Positions 34,540 through 44,455 of a stretch of DNA of 64,000 nucleotides are shown one piece after another. Position 1 is the first letter of the stretch, and each line of letters starts with the position of its first letter. This DNA is from Aeromicrobium fastidiosum (lineage in GTDB: Bacteria; Actinomycetota; Actinomycetes; Propionibacteriales; Nocardioidaceae), in NCBI RefSeq assembly GCF_017876595.1, contig NZ_JAGIOG010000001.1, forward strand, positions 3,782,001-3,846,000, read 5' to 3'. The notes below the pieces were generated by a model. It did no database searches and was not told the DNA's origin. It saw only the letters and a program-made list of their open reading frames with translations. Position numbers and translations under genes: made by a program.

Positions 34540-34589
34540 ACTCTCGGCGTACCGGCTGCCTGAGCTACCGAATCGCCGAAAGATCGGTC
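34507..34589. repeat. Right repeat cluster (inverted GACCGATCTTTC family)
   Basis: AAACGTCGAAAGATCAGTC at 34507-34525 is the reverse complement, with one mismatch in 19, of the left copy at 33390-33408. CCGAAAGATCGGTC follows at 34576-34589. The first copy overlaps the 3' end of the AbiEi/DUF559-like gene; the second lies just before the ndk stop. Confidence 0.8.
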
Positions 34590-34596
34590 GAACTGG

Positions 34597-35004
34597 TCAG
34601 AGGTGGGGGAACCAGAGGGCGATCTCGCGGGCCGACGACTCCTCGGAGTCCGAAGCGTGAACGAGGTTCTCGCGGTTCGACAGCGACAGGTCTCCCCGGA
34701 TCGTGCCGGGCGCTGCGGCCCGTCCGTCGGTCGAGCCGTTGAGCAGGCGGACGACCGAGATGGCCTCGTCACCCTCCAGCACCAGCGCGACGAGCGGTCC
34801 GGAGATCGCGAACTCGCGCAGCGGCGGGTACCAGGGCTGCTCGACGTGCTCGGCGTAGTGGGCGTCGGCCTGTGCCGCGTCGATGGTGCGCTGCTCGAGC
34901 GCCACCAGGGTCAGGCCCTTGGACTCGAACCGGGAGAGGATCTGCCCGACCAGGCCACGACGCACGGCATCGGGCTTGATCAGGACGAGGGTGCGTTGCG
35001 ACAT
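34597..35004 (-). CDS. ndk: Nucleoside diphosphate kinase
   Basis: The 135-residue enzyme transfers phosphate between nucleoside di- and triphosphates. It has RTLVLIKPDAVRRGLVGQI at the N terminus, and the active-site histidine lies in NLVHASDSEESS. Earlier in-frame ATGs exist, but ATG 35004 gives the family's usual N terminus and length and has TACGTT seven bases upstream. It is divergent from the alpha-glucosidase gene, with only 25 bases between the starts. Confidence 0.97.
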   Translation of the reverse strand: MSQRTLVLIKPDAVRRGLVGQILSRFESKGLTLVALEQRTIDAAQADAHYAEHVEQPWYPPLREFAISGPLVALVLEGDEAISVVRLLNGSTDGRAAAPGTIRGDLSLSNRENLVHASDSEESSAREIALWFPHL

Positions 35005-35011
35005 GCTCAGT

Positions 35012-35021
35012 AACGTAGCGT
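35012..35021. promoter_or_regulatory. Overlapping divergent -10 hexamers
   Basis: On the minus strand TACGTT (35012-35017) lies seven bases before ndk. On the plus strand TAGCGT (35016-35021) lies eight bases before the alpha-glucosidase ATG. The two share two bases, so their initiation complexes would exclude each other. Confidence 0.4.
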
Positions 35022-35029
35022 GACCGACC

Positions 35030-36694
35030 ATGACCATCACGCCCTGGTGGCGAGACGCCGTGATCTACCAGATCTACCCGCGTTCGTGGGCCGACTCGGA
35101 CGGCGACGGCATCGGCGACCTGCCGGGCATCACTGAGCGTCTCCCCCACCTCGCCGAGCTGGGCGTCGACGCCGTGTGGCTGTCGCCGTTCTACACCTCG
35201 CCCCAGAACGACGCGGGCTACGACGTCGCCGACTATCGCGACGTCGATCCCGTGTTCGGCACGCTCGACGACTTCGACCGACTCACCGTGGCAGCCCACG
35301 AGCTGGGTCTGCGGGTCATCGTCGACATCGTCCCCAACCACACCTCCAGCGAGCACCCGTGGTTCCGCGCGGCACTGGCCGCAGCACCCGGCCGCCCCGA
35401 GCGCGCCCGCTACCTGTTCCGCGACGGCACGGGCGACTCCGGGGAGCTGCCGCCCAACAACTGGCAGAGCAAGTTCGGCGGACGCGCCTGGACCCGGCTC
35501 ACCGAGCCCGACGGACGTCCGGGCCAGTGGTACCTGCACATGTTCGACACCAGCCAGCCCGATCTCGACTGGACCAACCAGGAGATCCGCGACGAGATGC
35601 AGGACGTCCTCCGGTTCTGGCTCGACCGCGGCGTCGACGGCTTCCGCATCGACGTCGCGCACGGGATGGTCAAGGCCGAGGGCCTGCCCGACACCGACGT
35701 CGAGGGCGACGACTCCGTCAGCCCGACGTCCCGCCTGCCCATGTGGGACCAGCCGGGTGTCCACGACATCTACCGCGAGTGGCGGCGCATCGCCGACTCG
35801 TACGCCAAGGAGGGCGAGGACGCCGACCGCATCCTGTGCGCCGAGGCCTGGGTGCTCCCTGGCGAGGCGCTCGCACGGTACGTCCGGCCGGACGAGCTGC
35901 ACCAGTCGTTCAACTTCGAGTACCTCATGACGCCGTGGCTGGCCGCCGACCTCCGCGAGACCATCTCGCACTCGCTGGCGCAGGCCGCGGCGGTGGGAGC
36001 ACCGCAGACGTGGGTGCTGTCGAACCACGACGTCGTCCGGCACGCGTCGCGGCTCGGATACCCGCAGCTGCCGGGCCTGCAGAAGATCGCCGGCATCGGC
36101 CCCGACAGCCCGCAGCCCGACGCGGTCATCGGCCTCAGACGCGCTCGCGCCGCCACCACCGTCATGCTCGCGCTGCCCGGATCGGCGTACGTCTTCCAGG
36201 GCGAGGAGCTGGGCCTGCCCGAGGCGACGCACCTGCCCGACGACGCCCGGCAGGACCCGACCTTCGCCCGCACCGGCGGCGCGTCGATCGGACGCGACGG
36301 CTGCCGCGTGCCCGTCCCGTGGGAGGCCGGCGAGCCGTCGTTCGGGTTCGGCCCGTCCGACCGGTCGTGGCTCCCCCAGCCTGCTGAGTACGGCGACCTG
36401 GCTCCCGACCGTCAGCGCGGCGTGGCCGGCTCGACGCTCGAGCTGTACCGGACGCTGCTGCGACAGCGCCGCGAGCGTCGCCTCGGCCGCGGCGATCTCA
36501 CCTGGCTCGACGGCTATCCCGTCGACGTCCTGGCGTTCACGGTCACGTCGCCCGAGGGCGCGGTCACGGTGCTGGCCAACCTCGGCACCACGGCGGTCGA
36601 GCTGCCCGCCGGATGCACGATCGTCGCGTCCAGCAGCGACATCGAGCCGGTGCGCCTGCTGGGGGCCGACGAGGCCGTGTGGCTCGAGGGCTGA
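35030..36694 (+). CDS. GH13 alpha-glucosidase
   Basis: The 554-residue protein is a glycoside hydrolase 13 enzyme of the oligo-1,6-glucosidase/alpha-glucosidase group. It starts WWRDAVIYQIYPRSWADSDGDGIGDL. The catalytic residues can be placed: nucleophile Asp208 in GFRIDVAHG, acid/base Glu272 in CAEAWV, and stabiliser Asp334 in NHDVVRH. There is no signal peptide, so it acts on imported oligosaccharides. The importer genes follow directly (36794-41060). Specificity among maltose, isomaltose, sucrose or trehalose-like sugars cannot be told. Confidence 0.93.
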   Translation: MTITPWWRDAVIYQIYPRSWADSDGDGIGDLPGITERLPHLAELGVDAVWLSPFYTSPQNDAGYDVADYRDVDPVFGTLDDFDRLTVAAHELGLRVIVDIVPNHTSSEHPWFRAALAAAPGRPERARYLFRDGTGDSGELPPNNWQSKFGGRAWTRLTEPDGRPGQWYLHMFDTSQPDLDWTNQEIRDEMQDVLRFWLDRGVDGFRIDVAHGMVKAEGLPDTDVEGDDSVSPTSRLPMWDQPGVHDIYREWRRIADSYAKEGEDADRILCAEAWVLPGEALARYVRPDELHQSFNFEYLMTPWLAADLRETISHSLAQAAAVGAPQTWVLSNHDVVRHASRLGYPQLPGLQKIAGIGPDSPQPDAVIGLRRARAATTVMLALPGSAYVFQGEELGLPEATHLPDDARQDPTFARTGGASIGRDGCRVPVPWEAGEPSFGFGPSDRSWLPQPAEYGDLAPDRQRGVAGSTLELYRTLLRQRRERRLGRGDLTWLDGYPVDVLAFTVTSPEGAVTVLANLGTTAVELPAGCTIVASSSDIEPVRLLGADEAVWLEG

Positions 36695-36744
36695 CCCCCG
36701 CGGTTGCGACGCCCGACGGCCGCAGATAGGTTCGATCTGACCTT

Positions 36745-36758
36745 GTGACCCGCGTCAC
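36745..36758. promoter_or_regulatory. Possible operator, GTGAC-CCGC-GTCAC
   Basis: A five-base inverted repeat with a four-base centre lies 36 bases before the binding-protein start, in the only gap long enough for a promoter of the importer operon. No regulator gene is adjacent, so the assignment is weak. Confidence 0.25.
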
Positions 36759-36793
36759 TCGCGCGGGATGCGCCAAGGTTGGTAGGGGGAGAG

Positions 36794-38107
36794 ATGACTG
36801 CACGACGTACCCGCAGGGTCGCCGCCGGGCTGGCCGCAGCCGCGCTGTCGATGAGCGTCCTGGCCGCATGTGGCGGGGGCGGTGGCAAGCCCACGCTCAA
36901 CTGGTACATCAACCCGGACGGGCAGGACACGCTCAACGCCCTGGCCAAGAGCTGCAGCACCGACGACTACACGATCAAGATCCAGCTGCTCCCGTCCAGT
37001 GCCACCGACCAGCGCACACAGCTCGCGCGACGCCTGGCCGCGAAGGACAGCTCGACCGACCTGATGAGCCTCGACCCGGTCTTCGTCCCGGAGTTCGCCA
37101 ACGCCGAGTGGCTGCTGCCGTTCGAGGGCGAGCTCAAGGACACGGTGCTCGACGACGACGTGCTGAAGGGAGCCGGCGAGACCGTCACGTGGGACGACCA
37201 GGTCGTCGCCGCGCCGCAATGGGCCAACACGCAGGTGCTCTGGTACCGCAAGTCGCTCGCCGAGGCTGCCGGGCTCGACATGACCCAGCCCGTCACGTGG
37301 GACCAGGTCATCGACGCCGCGGCCGACAACGACGGCACGGTCGGCGTGCAGGCCAACAAGTACGAGGCCTACGTCGTGTGGATCAACGCGCTGATCCAGG
37401 GTGCCGGCGGCAACATCCTCGACCCCAAGACCGTCGAGGCCGGCCGTGACGCCAAGGTCACGATCGACTCCAAGGCCGGTGAGGACGCTGCCGCGGTCAT
37501 CGAGAAGCTGGCGAGGTCGAAGGCCGCTCAACCCGACTTCTCGACGTCCAACGAGGGCACGAGCCTCGGGCAGATGTTCCCCAAGAGCGGTGCCGGCGAG
37601 TTCATGACCAACTGGACCTTCGTCTACAAGAACTACGACGGGCTGATCGGCAAGCCCGGCGGTCCCGCCGACAAGGCGGGCCTCGACGACCTCGGTTGGG
37701 CGCGCTACCCCCAGACCGTGCAGGGCGAGGAGTCCAAGCCCCCCATCGGCGGCATCGACATCGGCGTCGGCGCGTACTCCAAGCACCCCGAGTTCGCCCA
37801 GCAGGCCGCAGTCTGTGTGACCAGCGCGAAGGCTCAGACCGAGCTGGCCGTCAACGAGGGACTCATGCCGTCCAGGCAGTCGGTCTACCAGTCCGATGAG
37901 CTCAAGGAGGCGTACCCGGCCGATCTGCTGGCCCTGTGGAGCGAGAGCGTCGACTCCGGCGGACCGCGCCCCAAGAGCGCCTACTACAGCCAGATCTCCA
38001 GCGCCGTGCAGGCCCGGTGGCACTCGCCCACCGCCGTCGGTCCCTCGACGCCCGGCAAGTCGGCCGCCTTCCTCAAGGCCATCCTGAGCGGAAAGGCGCT
38101 GCTATGA
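36794..38107 (+). CDS. ABC sugar importer, substrate-binding lipoprotein
   Basis: The 437-residue protein has a lipoprotein signal with lipobox LAAC and the lipid-modified Cys at residue 26. It then has the family-1 extracellular binding-protein features KPTLNWYINPDGQDTLNALA, a VLWYRKSLAEAAGLDMTQPVTWDQ hinge segment and GGIDIGVGAYSKHPEFAQQAAVCV. It should capture an alpha-linked oligosaccharide such as trehalose or maltose, inferred from the alpha-glucosidase upstream and the MalK-type ATPase downstream. AGGGGGAGAG lies just before the ATG at 36794. Its stop overlaps the permease start by four bases. Confidence 0.93.
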   Translation: MTARRTRRVAAGLAAAALSMSVLAACGGGGGKPTLNWYINPDGQDTLNALAKSCSTDDYTIKIQLLPSSATDQRTQLARRLAAKDSSTDLMSLDPVFVPEFANAEWLLPFEGELKDTVLDDDVLKGAGETVTWDDQVVAAPQWANTQVLWYRKSLAEAAGLDMTQPVTWDQVIDAAADNDGTVGVQANKYEAYVVWINALIQGAGGNILDPKTVEAGRDAKVTIDSKAGEDAAAVIEKLARSKAAQPDFSTSNEGTSLGQMFPKSGAGEFMTNWTFVYKNYDGLIGKPGGPADKAGLDDLGWARYPQTVQGEESKPPIGGIDIGVGAYSKHPEFAQQAAVCVTSAKAQTELAVNEGLMPSRQSVYQSDELKEAYPADLLALWSESVDSGGPRPKSAYYSQISSAVQARWHSPTAVGPSTPGKSAAFLKAILSGKALL

Positions 38108-39045
38108 CCTCCGTGATCGCCAACGAGGCCAAGGCCGGCAAGACGCCCAAGGCCCCCACGTCCGACCGGTCCCGCGCCGAGAACCGGCTGGCACTCAAGC
38201 TCGTCGCCCCGGCCTTGGCGCTGATGCTGGTCGTCACCGCCTTCCCGATGCTCCGGGCCCTGTACCTCTCGCTGTTCGACTACTCGCTCACCGCCCCCGA
38301 CGACCGCACGTTCATCGGGCTCACCAACTACTGGACGGCGCTGAGCGACGGTCTCTTCTGGCGTGACACCGTCACGACCGTCGCGATCATGATCATCACC
38401 GTCGCGTTCGAGCTGGTCATCGGCTTCGCGTTCGCGATGGTCATGCACAAGGTCATCTTCGCCCGGGGCGTCATCCGCACCTCGATCCTGATCCCCTACG
38501 GCGTCATCACGGTCGTGTCGGGCTTCGCGTGGCAGTTCGCGTTCTCGTACCAGAACGGCTTCGTCAACAGCTGGCTGCCGTTCATCGGCGACGACTTCAA
38601 CTGGTTCGCCGAGCGCAACTCATCGCTGATCGCGATCATGGCCTCGGAGATCTGGAAGACCACGCCGTTCATGTCATTGCTGCTGCTGGCCGGTCTGGCA
38701 CAGGTGTCCGAGGACATGCTCGAGGCGGCCAAGGTCGACGGTGCGACGTGGTGGCAGCGGCTCTACAAGGTCATCCTGCCCAACATGCGTGCGGCGATCA
38801 TGGTCGCGGTGCTGTTCCGCGCGCTCGATGCCTACCGCATCTTCGACAACATCTTCGTCATGACCGCCGGAGCCAACAGCACCGAGTCGATCTCGTTCCT
38901 GACGTACAGACAGGTCATCGAGCAGTTCCAGCTGGGCATCGGCTCGGCGCTGTCGGTGCTCCTGTTCCTGTCAGTGCTCGTGGTGGCGTTCATCATCGTC
39001 AAGCTGTTCAAGGTCAATCTGGCCGATGCACGGCAGGAGGGCTGA
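38104..39045 (+). CDS. ABC sugar importer, inner-membrane permease 1 (MalF type)
   Basis: The 313-residue protein has six helices. A coupling loop motif EAAKVDGATWWQRLYKVILPNM matches the EAA motif of sugar permeases, and LVAPALALMLVVTAFPMLRALYLSLFDY opens the core. It is coupled to the binding-protein gene by an ATGA overlap and lies one base from the next permease. Confidence 0.94.
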   Translation: MTSVIANEAKAGKTPKAPTSDRSRAENRLALKLVAPALALMLVVTAFPMLRALYLSLFDYSLTAPDDRTFIGLTNYWTALSDGLFWRDTVTTVAIMIITVAFELVIGFAFAMVMHKVIFARGVIRTSILIPYGVITVVSGFAWQFAFSYQNGFVNSWLPFIGDDFNWFAERNSSLIAIMASEIWKTTPFMSLLLLAGLAQVSEDMLEAAKVDGATWWQRLYKVILPNMRAAIMVAVLFRALDAYRIFDNIFVMTAGANSTESISFLTYRQVIEQFQLGIGSALSVLLFLSVLVVAFIIVKLFKVNLADARQEG

Positions 39046-39046
39046 C

Positions 39047-39892
39047 ATGAAGACCGACCTGAAGAGCAAGATCGGCACCGGCATCGGCATCGCGGTGATC
39101 CTCGCCTGGTGCCTGCTGCCTGTCGCCTGGATCATCTCGCTGTCGTTCAAGTCGCAGGACGCGGTCACCAACGGCTCCCCCGGCTTCTTCCCGTCCAGCG
39201 GCGGCGGTGCCGGATGGTCCAACTACGCCGACGTCCTGCAGGACCCGCAGTTCCGGCGCGCGATCATCAACTCGATCGGCATCTCGCTCATCGCGACGGT
39301 GCTCTCGGTCATCCTCGCGACGCTCACGGCCTACGCCATCGCGCGGCTCGAGTTCAAGGGCAAGAAGTTCGTCCTGACGACAGCGCTGGTGATCGCGATG
39401 TTCCCGGTCGTCTCGCTGGTGGGACCGCTGTTCGACATGTGGCGCACGCTGGGCATCTACGACACGTGGCCCGGCCTGATCATCCCCTACATGTCGTTCA
39501 CGCTCCCGCTCGCGATCTGGACCCTCTCGGCGTTCTTCCGCGAGATCCCGTGGGAGATGGAGCAAGCGGCCCAGGTCGACGGTGCGACGTCGTGGCAGGC
39601 CTTCCGCAAGGTCATCGTCCCGCTGGCGGCTCCCGGCGTCTTCACCGCGGCGATCCTGACGTTCTTCTTCGCATGGAACGACTTCGTCTTCGGCATCTCC
39701 CTGACGTCCACCGAGAACGCTCGTCCCATCCCGGCGGCGCTGTCGTTCTTCGTCGGCGCCGACCCGTTCAACCGTCCGGCGTCCCTCCTGGCGGCGGGAG
39801 CCGTCGTCGCGACGATCCCCATCGTCGTCCTCGTCCTGTTCTTCCAGCGCAAGATCGTCGCCGGCCTGACCGCCGGTGCAGTGAAGGGTTGA
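39047..39892 (+). CDS. ABC sugar importer, inner-membrane permease 2 (MalG type)
   Basis: The 281-residue protein has six helices with the EAA motif EMEQAAQVDGATSWQAFRKVIVPLAAPGVF and the MalG-type TYAIARLEFKGKK segment. GGAGG lies seven bases before the ATG at 39047. An in-frame ATG at 39026 lies inside the preceding gene and is unlikely. Confidence 0.94.
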   Translation: MKTDLKSKIGTGIGIAVILAWCLLPVAWIISLSFKSQDAVTNGSPGFFPSSGGGAGWSNYADVLQDPQFRRAIINSIGISLIATVLSVILATLTAYAIARLEFKGKKFVLTTALVIAMFPVVSLVGPLFDMWRTLGIYDTWPGLIIPYMSFTLPLAIWTLSAFFREIPWEMEQAAQVDGATSWQAFRKVIVPLAAPGVFTAAILTFFFAWNDFVFGISLTSTENARPIPAALSFFVGADPFNRPASLLAAGAVVATIPIVVLVLFFQRKIVAGLTAGAVKG

Positions 39893-39896
39893 TCAC

Positions 39897-41060
<1,164 letters not shown>

Positions 41061-41067
41061 GCGCGTC

Positions 41068-41130
41068 CGCTGGGCCTGACGTTTCTGCAGACACGCCGAC
41101 GGCGTGTTCGTCAGAACGTCAGGCCCAGCG
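41068..41130. terminator. Nested 63-base palindrome between convergent genes
   Basis: Perfect 16-base outer arms (41068-41083 and 41115-41130) enclose a second eight-base hairpin (ACACGCCG at 41091-41098 and CGGCGTGT at 41100-41107). It fills the gap between the ATPase and the convergent ParB-like gene and can terminate both. Confidence 0.8.
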
Positions 41131-41133
41131 GGT

Positions 41134-41985
41134 TCAGCGCTTCTTCTTGCCCTTCTTGACGGCTTCGAGCACCTCTTCGTTCCACTCGTGCTCGCGGATC
41201 AGGCGGTACCGCTCGCAGGCGACCCGCACGTAGGCCTCGGCAGGACGCTCGTCGTCGCCGCGGACGCCGGCCTCCTCGATCATGTCGACCACGGGTCGGA
41301 ACTCCTCGGCGTACCAGCGTGCCGCCATCGTCTCGGGGTCCATGTAGGCATCCTCGGCGTGCATCGTGCGTGCCGCCCAGGCCTCGGCCGCCTCAGCGAT
41401 CTCGCCGTACATCGCTGGCACGTCGACCGCGACCGCGGCCCGCGCCTCGCCGGTGAACGGGACGCGCTGCAGCATCAGTCGCCGCCAGAACTTGAGCTCG
41501 AGGTCGACCCGCGCCTCGATGCCGACAGGGGCCAGGAAGGTCTCGATCGCCGTGATGCGGGCCTCGATCAGGGTGACCCCGAGGCTGCGCGCCACCGACA
41601 CCCGGTGGTGTCCGTCGCGCACGAAGTAGTAGTCGCCGATCTGGTAGACGTCGATCGGCGGGATCTCCTCGCCGACGCGGCTGGCGCGGGCCAGCCGCTC
41701 CCAGCGCTGCCGGCTGACGGTCGACGTGGGCCTGAACCGCCGGTCGAAGTCGCGCACCTTGTCGACCGAGCCGACGATCGCATCGAGCGGGATGACCTTG
41801 GTACCGACATAGTGCTCCGCCCTGCGGCCGAGGGCGTCGACGACCTCGTCGAACGACATCGACTGCACGACGTCCTCGGTGTCGTTGCGCAGCCGTGCCG
41901 CCAGGGCGGACAGCACCTGGTGCCGCCGGGCGCGCATGAAGTCGCTCTCGGCGTCGACGCGCGGTGATCCTGAGCTGCCGACCAT
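41134..41985 (-). CDS. ParB-like (ParB/Srx fold) protein
   Basis: The protein of 283 residues has a central ParB/sulfiredoxin-type nucleotide-binding motif, YFVRDGHHRVSVARSLG, preceded by IPLDAIVGSV. There is no ParB helix-turn-helix or ParA partner, so a role in chromosome segregation is doubtful. Proteins of this kind may be CTPases or nucleases with unknown substrates. The C terminus is helical and ends KKGKKKR. GGAGAGGAG lies before the ATG at 41985. It starts one base after the metallophosphoesterase stop, forming a two-gene unit. Confidence 0.7.
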   Translation of the reverse strand: MVGSSGSPRVDAESDFMRARRHQVLSALAARLRNDTEDVVQSMSFDEVVDALGRRAEHYVGTKVIPLDAIVGSVDKVRDFDRRFRPTSTVSRQRWERLARASRVGEEIPPIDVYQIGDYYFVRDGHHRVSVARSLGVTLIEARITAIETFLAPVGIEARVDLELKFWRRLMLQRVPFTGEARAAVAVDVPAMYGEIAEAAEAWAARTMHAEDAYMDPETMAARWYAEEFRPVVDMIEEAGVRGDDERPAEAYVRVACERYRLIREHEWNEEVLEAVKKGKKKR

Positions 41986-41986
41986 G

Positions 41987-42616
41987 TCAGGCTCCTCTCC
42001 GGGTGGCATCGGACGCCGACCGGGCGGCGCGGGGCTCGATGTCGACGACGTGCCACGGGATGACGTTGCGGATCGTCGTCCGACCGACGTGCCGGTCGTC
42101 CTTGTGCATCCCGAACGGGTGGATGTGGCCGTGCAGGTGCCAGGTGGGGCGCAGGGTCTCGAGCACCCCGTGCAGGGCGTCGATGCCTAGGTGGCTCGGG
42201 TCGTCGTCGTCGCCCAGACCGAGCGGCGGGGCGTGGGTCAGCAGGATGTCGACGGGCTCGCCGCCGGCCCGCCTGAGCAGCGTCCGCGCCCGCCGGTCGT
42301 ACTGCTTCTGCGTGTACTGGTGGTCGCCGCCGTTGTAGCGGACGCAGCCGCCGAGGCCGGCGACCCGCAGGCCGCCGACGGTGACGGCGTGCTCGTCGGC
42401 CGCGACGAACCCTCGTGGGCCGGTGGACGTCCGCGAGATGCGCGGATCGTGGTTGCCGGGCACGAAGGCGGCCGGCGCGTCGATCAGTGAGCCGAGCCGC
42501 TCGAGGTAGTCCCACGGGAGGTCGCCGGCGGCGAGCACCAGGTCGACCTCGAGGCCTCTGGCGCGGGCGGGCATCGCAGCGACCTCCTCGTCGGCGACAG
42601 CCAGCACCCGGACCAT
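41987..42616 (-). CDS. Calcineurin-like metallophosphoesterase
   Basis: The protein of 209 residues has metal-binding motifs of the calcineurin superfamily: AAGDLPWDYL, PGNHD, LTHAPP and the final LHGHIH. The first motif lacks the usual D-x-H: VRVLAVADEEVAAM has only Asp and Glu, so one metal site is altered. The substrate is unknown. It is followed directly by the ParB-like gene. The ATG start has TAGTGT seven bases upstream. Confidence 0.85.
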   Translation of the reverse strand: MVRVLAVADEEVAAMPARARGLEVDLVLAAGDLPWDYLERLGSLIDAPAAFVPGNHDPRISRTSTGPRGFVAADEHAVTVGGLRVAGLGGCVRYNGGDHQYTQKQYDRRARTLLRRAGGEPVDILLTHAPPLGLGDDDDPSHLGIDALHGVLETLRPTWHLHGHIHPFGMHKDDRHVGRTTIRNVIPWHVVDIEPRAARSASDATRRGA

Positions 42617-42623
42617 GCCTTCG

Positions 42624-42629
42624 ACACTA
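42624..42629 (-). promoter_or_regulatory. -10 hexamer TAGTGT, leaderless start
   Basis: TAGTGT ends seven bases before the ATG at 42616. Confidence 0.4.
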
Positions 42630-42663
42630 CCGCCGCGCGCGGCCGGTGCCACCCCCTCGGGGA

Positions 42664-43044
42664 TCAGGCCGGGGCGGTGCCCGTGGCGTCGTCGCCGCGC
42701 TGCTCGGCCTCGGCGGCCTCGCGCGCCCAGCGCGCCTTGTCGTCCTCGATCCGGCGACCGAGGAAGAAGGCTCCGAACCACAGCGCCGCGAACATCAGGC
42801 CGACGAAGAACATGATCGGCACGAGGAAACCGAGACCGATCGTGGCCGCCTGGATCGCGTGGCCCACCCAGTAGGCCTGAGGACGGCGCAGCGACCCGGC
42901 GACCAGGACACACAGCACCGCGAGCCCGAGCCCGAGCACCAGAGCCGGGGTCTTGCTGACGTCCTCGACCGAGATCATGACCGGCACCGACAGGCCCAGG
43001 ATGATGGCCTGCAGCGTCAGCATCGCCGCGCACATGCCCCTCAT
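42664..43044 (-). CDS. DUF4233 membrane protein
   Basis: The 126-residue protein has four membrane helices (LTLQAIILGLSVPVMI, ALVLGLGLAVLCVLVAG, AIQAATIGLGFLVPIMFFVG and FAALWFGAFFLG) and a charged tail. DUF4233 proteins follow folC throughout actinomycetes (Rv2446c in Mycobacterium tuberculosis), but their function is unknown. The start overlaps the folC stop by four bases. Confidence 0.88.
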   Translation of the reverse strand: MRGMCAAMLTLQAIILGLSVPVMISVEDVSKTPALVLGLGLAVLCVLVAGSLRRPQAYWVGHAIQAATIGLGFLVPIMFFVGLMFAALWFGAFFLGRRIEDDKARWAREAAEAEQRGDDATGTAPA

Positions 43045-44378
43045 GCGATCGAGCCGCCGAGCAGCACACGTGCTTCGCCGACCGTCACGACCGAGCCGGT
43101 GACCAGGACGCCGCCGCTGCCGATCGCGTCGTCGCCGCCCTCGCCGCCGTCGGCCATCGCGACGGCCCGCTCGAGGGCCTCGTCGAGGCGAGGGGCCACC
43201 ACGACCCGCTCGTCGCCGAAGATGTCGCCGGCGATCTCGGCCAGCTCGCCGGCGGGCATGGCCCGGTCGGTGCTGTTCTCGGTGACGACGATCTCGGCCA
43301 GCACGGGCTCCAGCAGGCGCAGCATCTCCTCGACGTCCTTGTCGGCCATGACCCCGACGACGCCGATCAGCGGGCTGAAGCTGAACGCGTCCTGCACCGC
43401 GTCGATCGTCGCCTGCACGCCGTGCGGGTTGTGGGCGGCGTCGAGCAGCACCGTGGGGCTGCGGCGCACGACCTCGAGCCGTCCCGGCGACGTGACCTGG
43501 GCGAAGGCACCGCGCACCAGGTCGGGGTCGAGCTGCTTGCTGCCCGTGAACGCCTCGACCGCCGCGAGCGCGTAGGCGGCGTTGTGCGCCTGGTGCGCGC
43601 CGTGCAGGGGCAGGAAGATCTCGTCGTAGCCGCCCGACAGGCCCTGCAGGCTGATCTGCTGCCCGCCGAGGGCCGTGACCCGGTCGTTGACGCCGAAGTC
43701 GACGCCCTCGCGCAGCGCCACCGCGCCGACGTCGAGCACGCGACGCATCAGCACGTCCATGACCTCGGGCGACTGCTCGGCCAGCACGGCGTGCGAACCC
43801 GGCTTGATGATGCCGGACTTCTCGACCGCGATGAGCTCGGGACGATCGCCGAGGTACGCCGCGTGGTCGACGCCGATGGGCGTCACGACGGCGACCTGCC
43901 CGGTGGCGACGTTCGTCGCGTCCCACGAACCGCCCATGCCGACCTCGACGACCGCGACGTCGACCGGCGCGTCGGCGAAGGCCGCGAACGCCATCGCGAC
44001 GACCGTCTCGAAGAACGAGAGCGGGTGCTGCGAGGAGTCGTCGACGATCTGGGCGTAGGCCGCGACGTCGGCGAAGGCATCGACGAACTGGTCCTGCGTC
44101 AGCGGGACGCCGTCGAGCGAGATGCGCTCGGTCATCGACTGCAGGTGCGGACTCGTGAACCGTCCCGTGCGCAGGTCGAGGGCGCGGAGCAGGACGTCGA
44201 TCATGCGGCTCGTCGACGTCTTGCCGTTGGTGCCCGTCAAGTGGATCACGGCGTAGGCGTCCTGGGGATCGCCCATGAGCCGGCAGATCGCGGCGATGCG
44301 GTCGAGGGAGGGCTCGAGACGGGACTCGGGCCAGCGGCCGAGAAGTGCGCGCTCGACCTCCGCGTAGGTGGGTGTCAT
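43041..44378 (-). CDS. folC: Folylpolyglutamate / dihydrofolate synthase FolC
   Basis: The 445-residue enzyme adds glutamate residues to folates. It has LTGTNGKTSTSRMID (the P-loop), RTGRFTSPHLQSMTERI, VEVGMGGSWDATNV, GVDHAAYLGD and LLDAAHNPHG, all diagnostic. It is translationally coupled to the DUF4233 gene. It lies away from valS here because a divergent MMPL gene has been inserted between them. Confidence 0.97.
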   Translation of the reverse strand: MTPTYAEVERALLGRWPESRLEPSLDRIAAICRLMGDPQDAYAVIHLTGTNGKTSTSRMIDVLLRALDLRTGRFTSPHLQSMTERISLDGVPLTQDQFVDAFADVAAYAQIVDDSSQHPLSFFETVVAMAFAAFADAPVDVAVVEVGMGGSWDATNVATGQVAVVTPIGVDHAAYLGDRPELIAVEKSGIIKPGSHAVLAEQSPEVMDVLMRRVLDVGAVALREGVDFGVNDRVTALGGQQISLQGLSGGYDEIFLPLHGAHQAHNAAYALAAVEAFTGSKQLDPDLVRGAFAQVTSPGRLEVVRRSPTVLLDAAHNPHGVQATIDAVQDAFSFSPLIGVVGVMADKDVEEMLRLLEPVLAEIVVTENSTDRAMPAGELAEIAGDIFGDERVVVAPRLDEALERAVAMADGGEGGDDAIGSGGVLVTGSVVTVGEARVLLGGSIA

Positions 44379-44455
44379 CCCCTCCAGTATCGCAGCAGGT
44401 CAGGGACATCTCAGGGTGGCCACCCAGTTCCCAAATGTCAGCGGGTTCCGCCATA

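Noticed and set aside
41134..41985. ParB-like protein considered as the chromosome partition protein
   Set aside because: It lacks the helix-turn-helix and dimer domains of ParB, has no ParA partner, and no parS-like sites were noticed.
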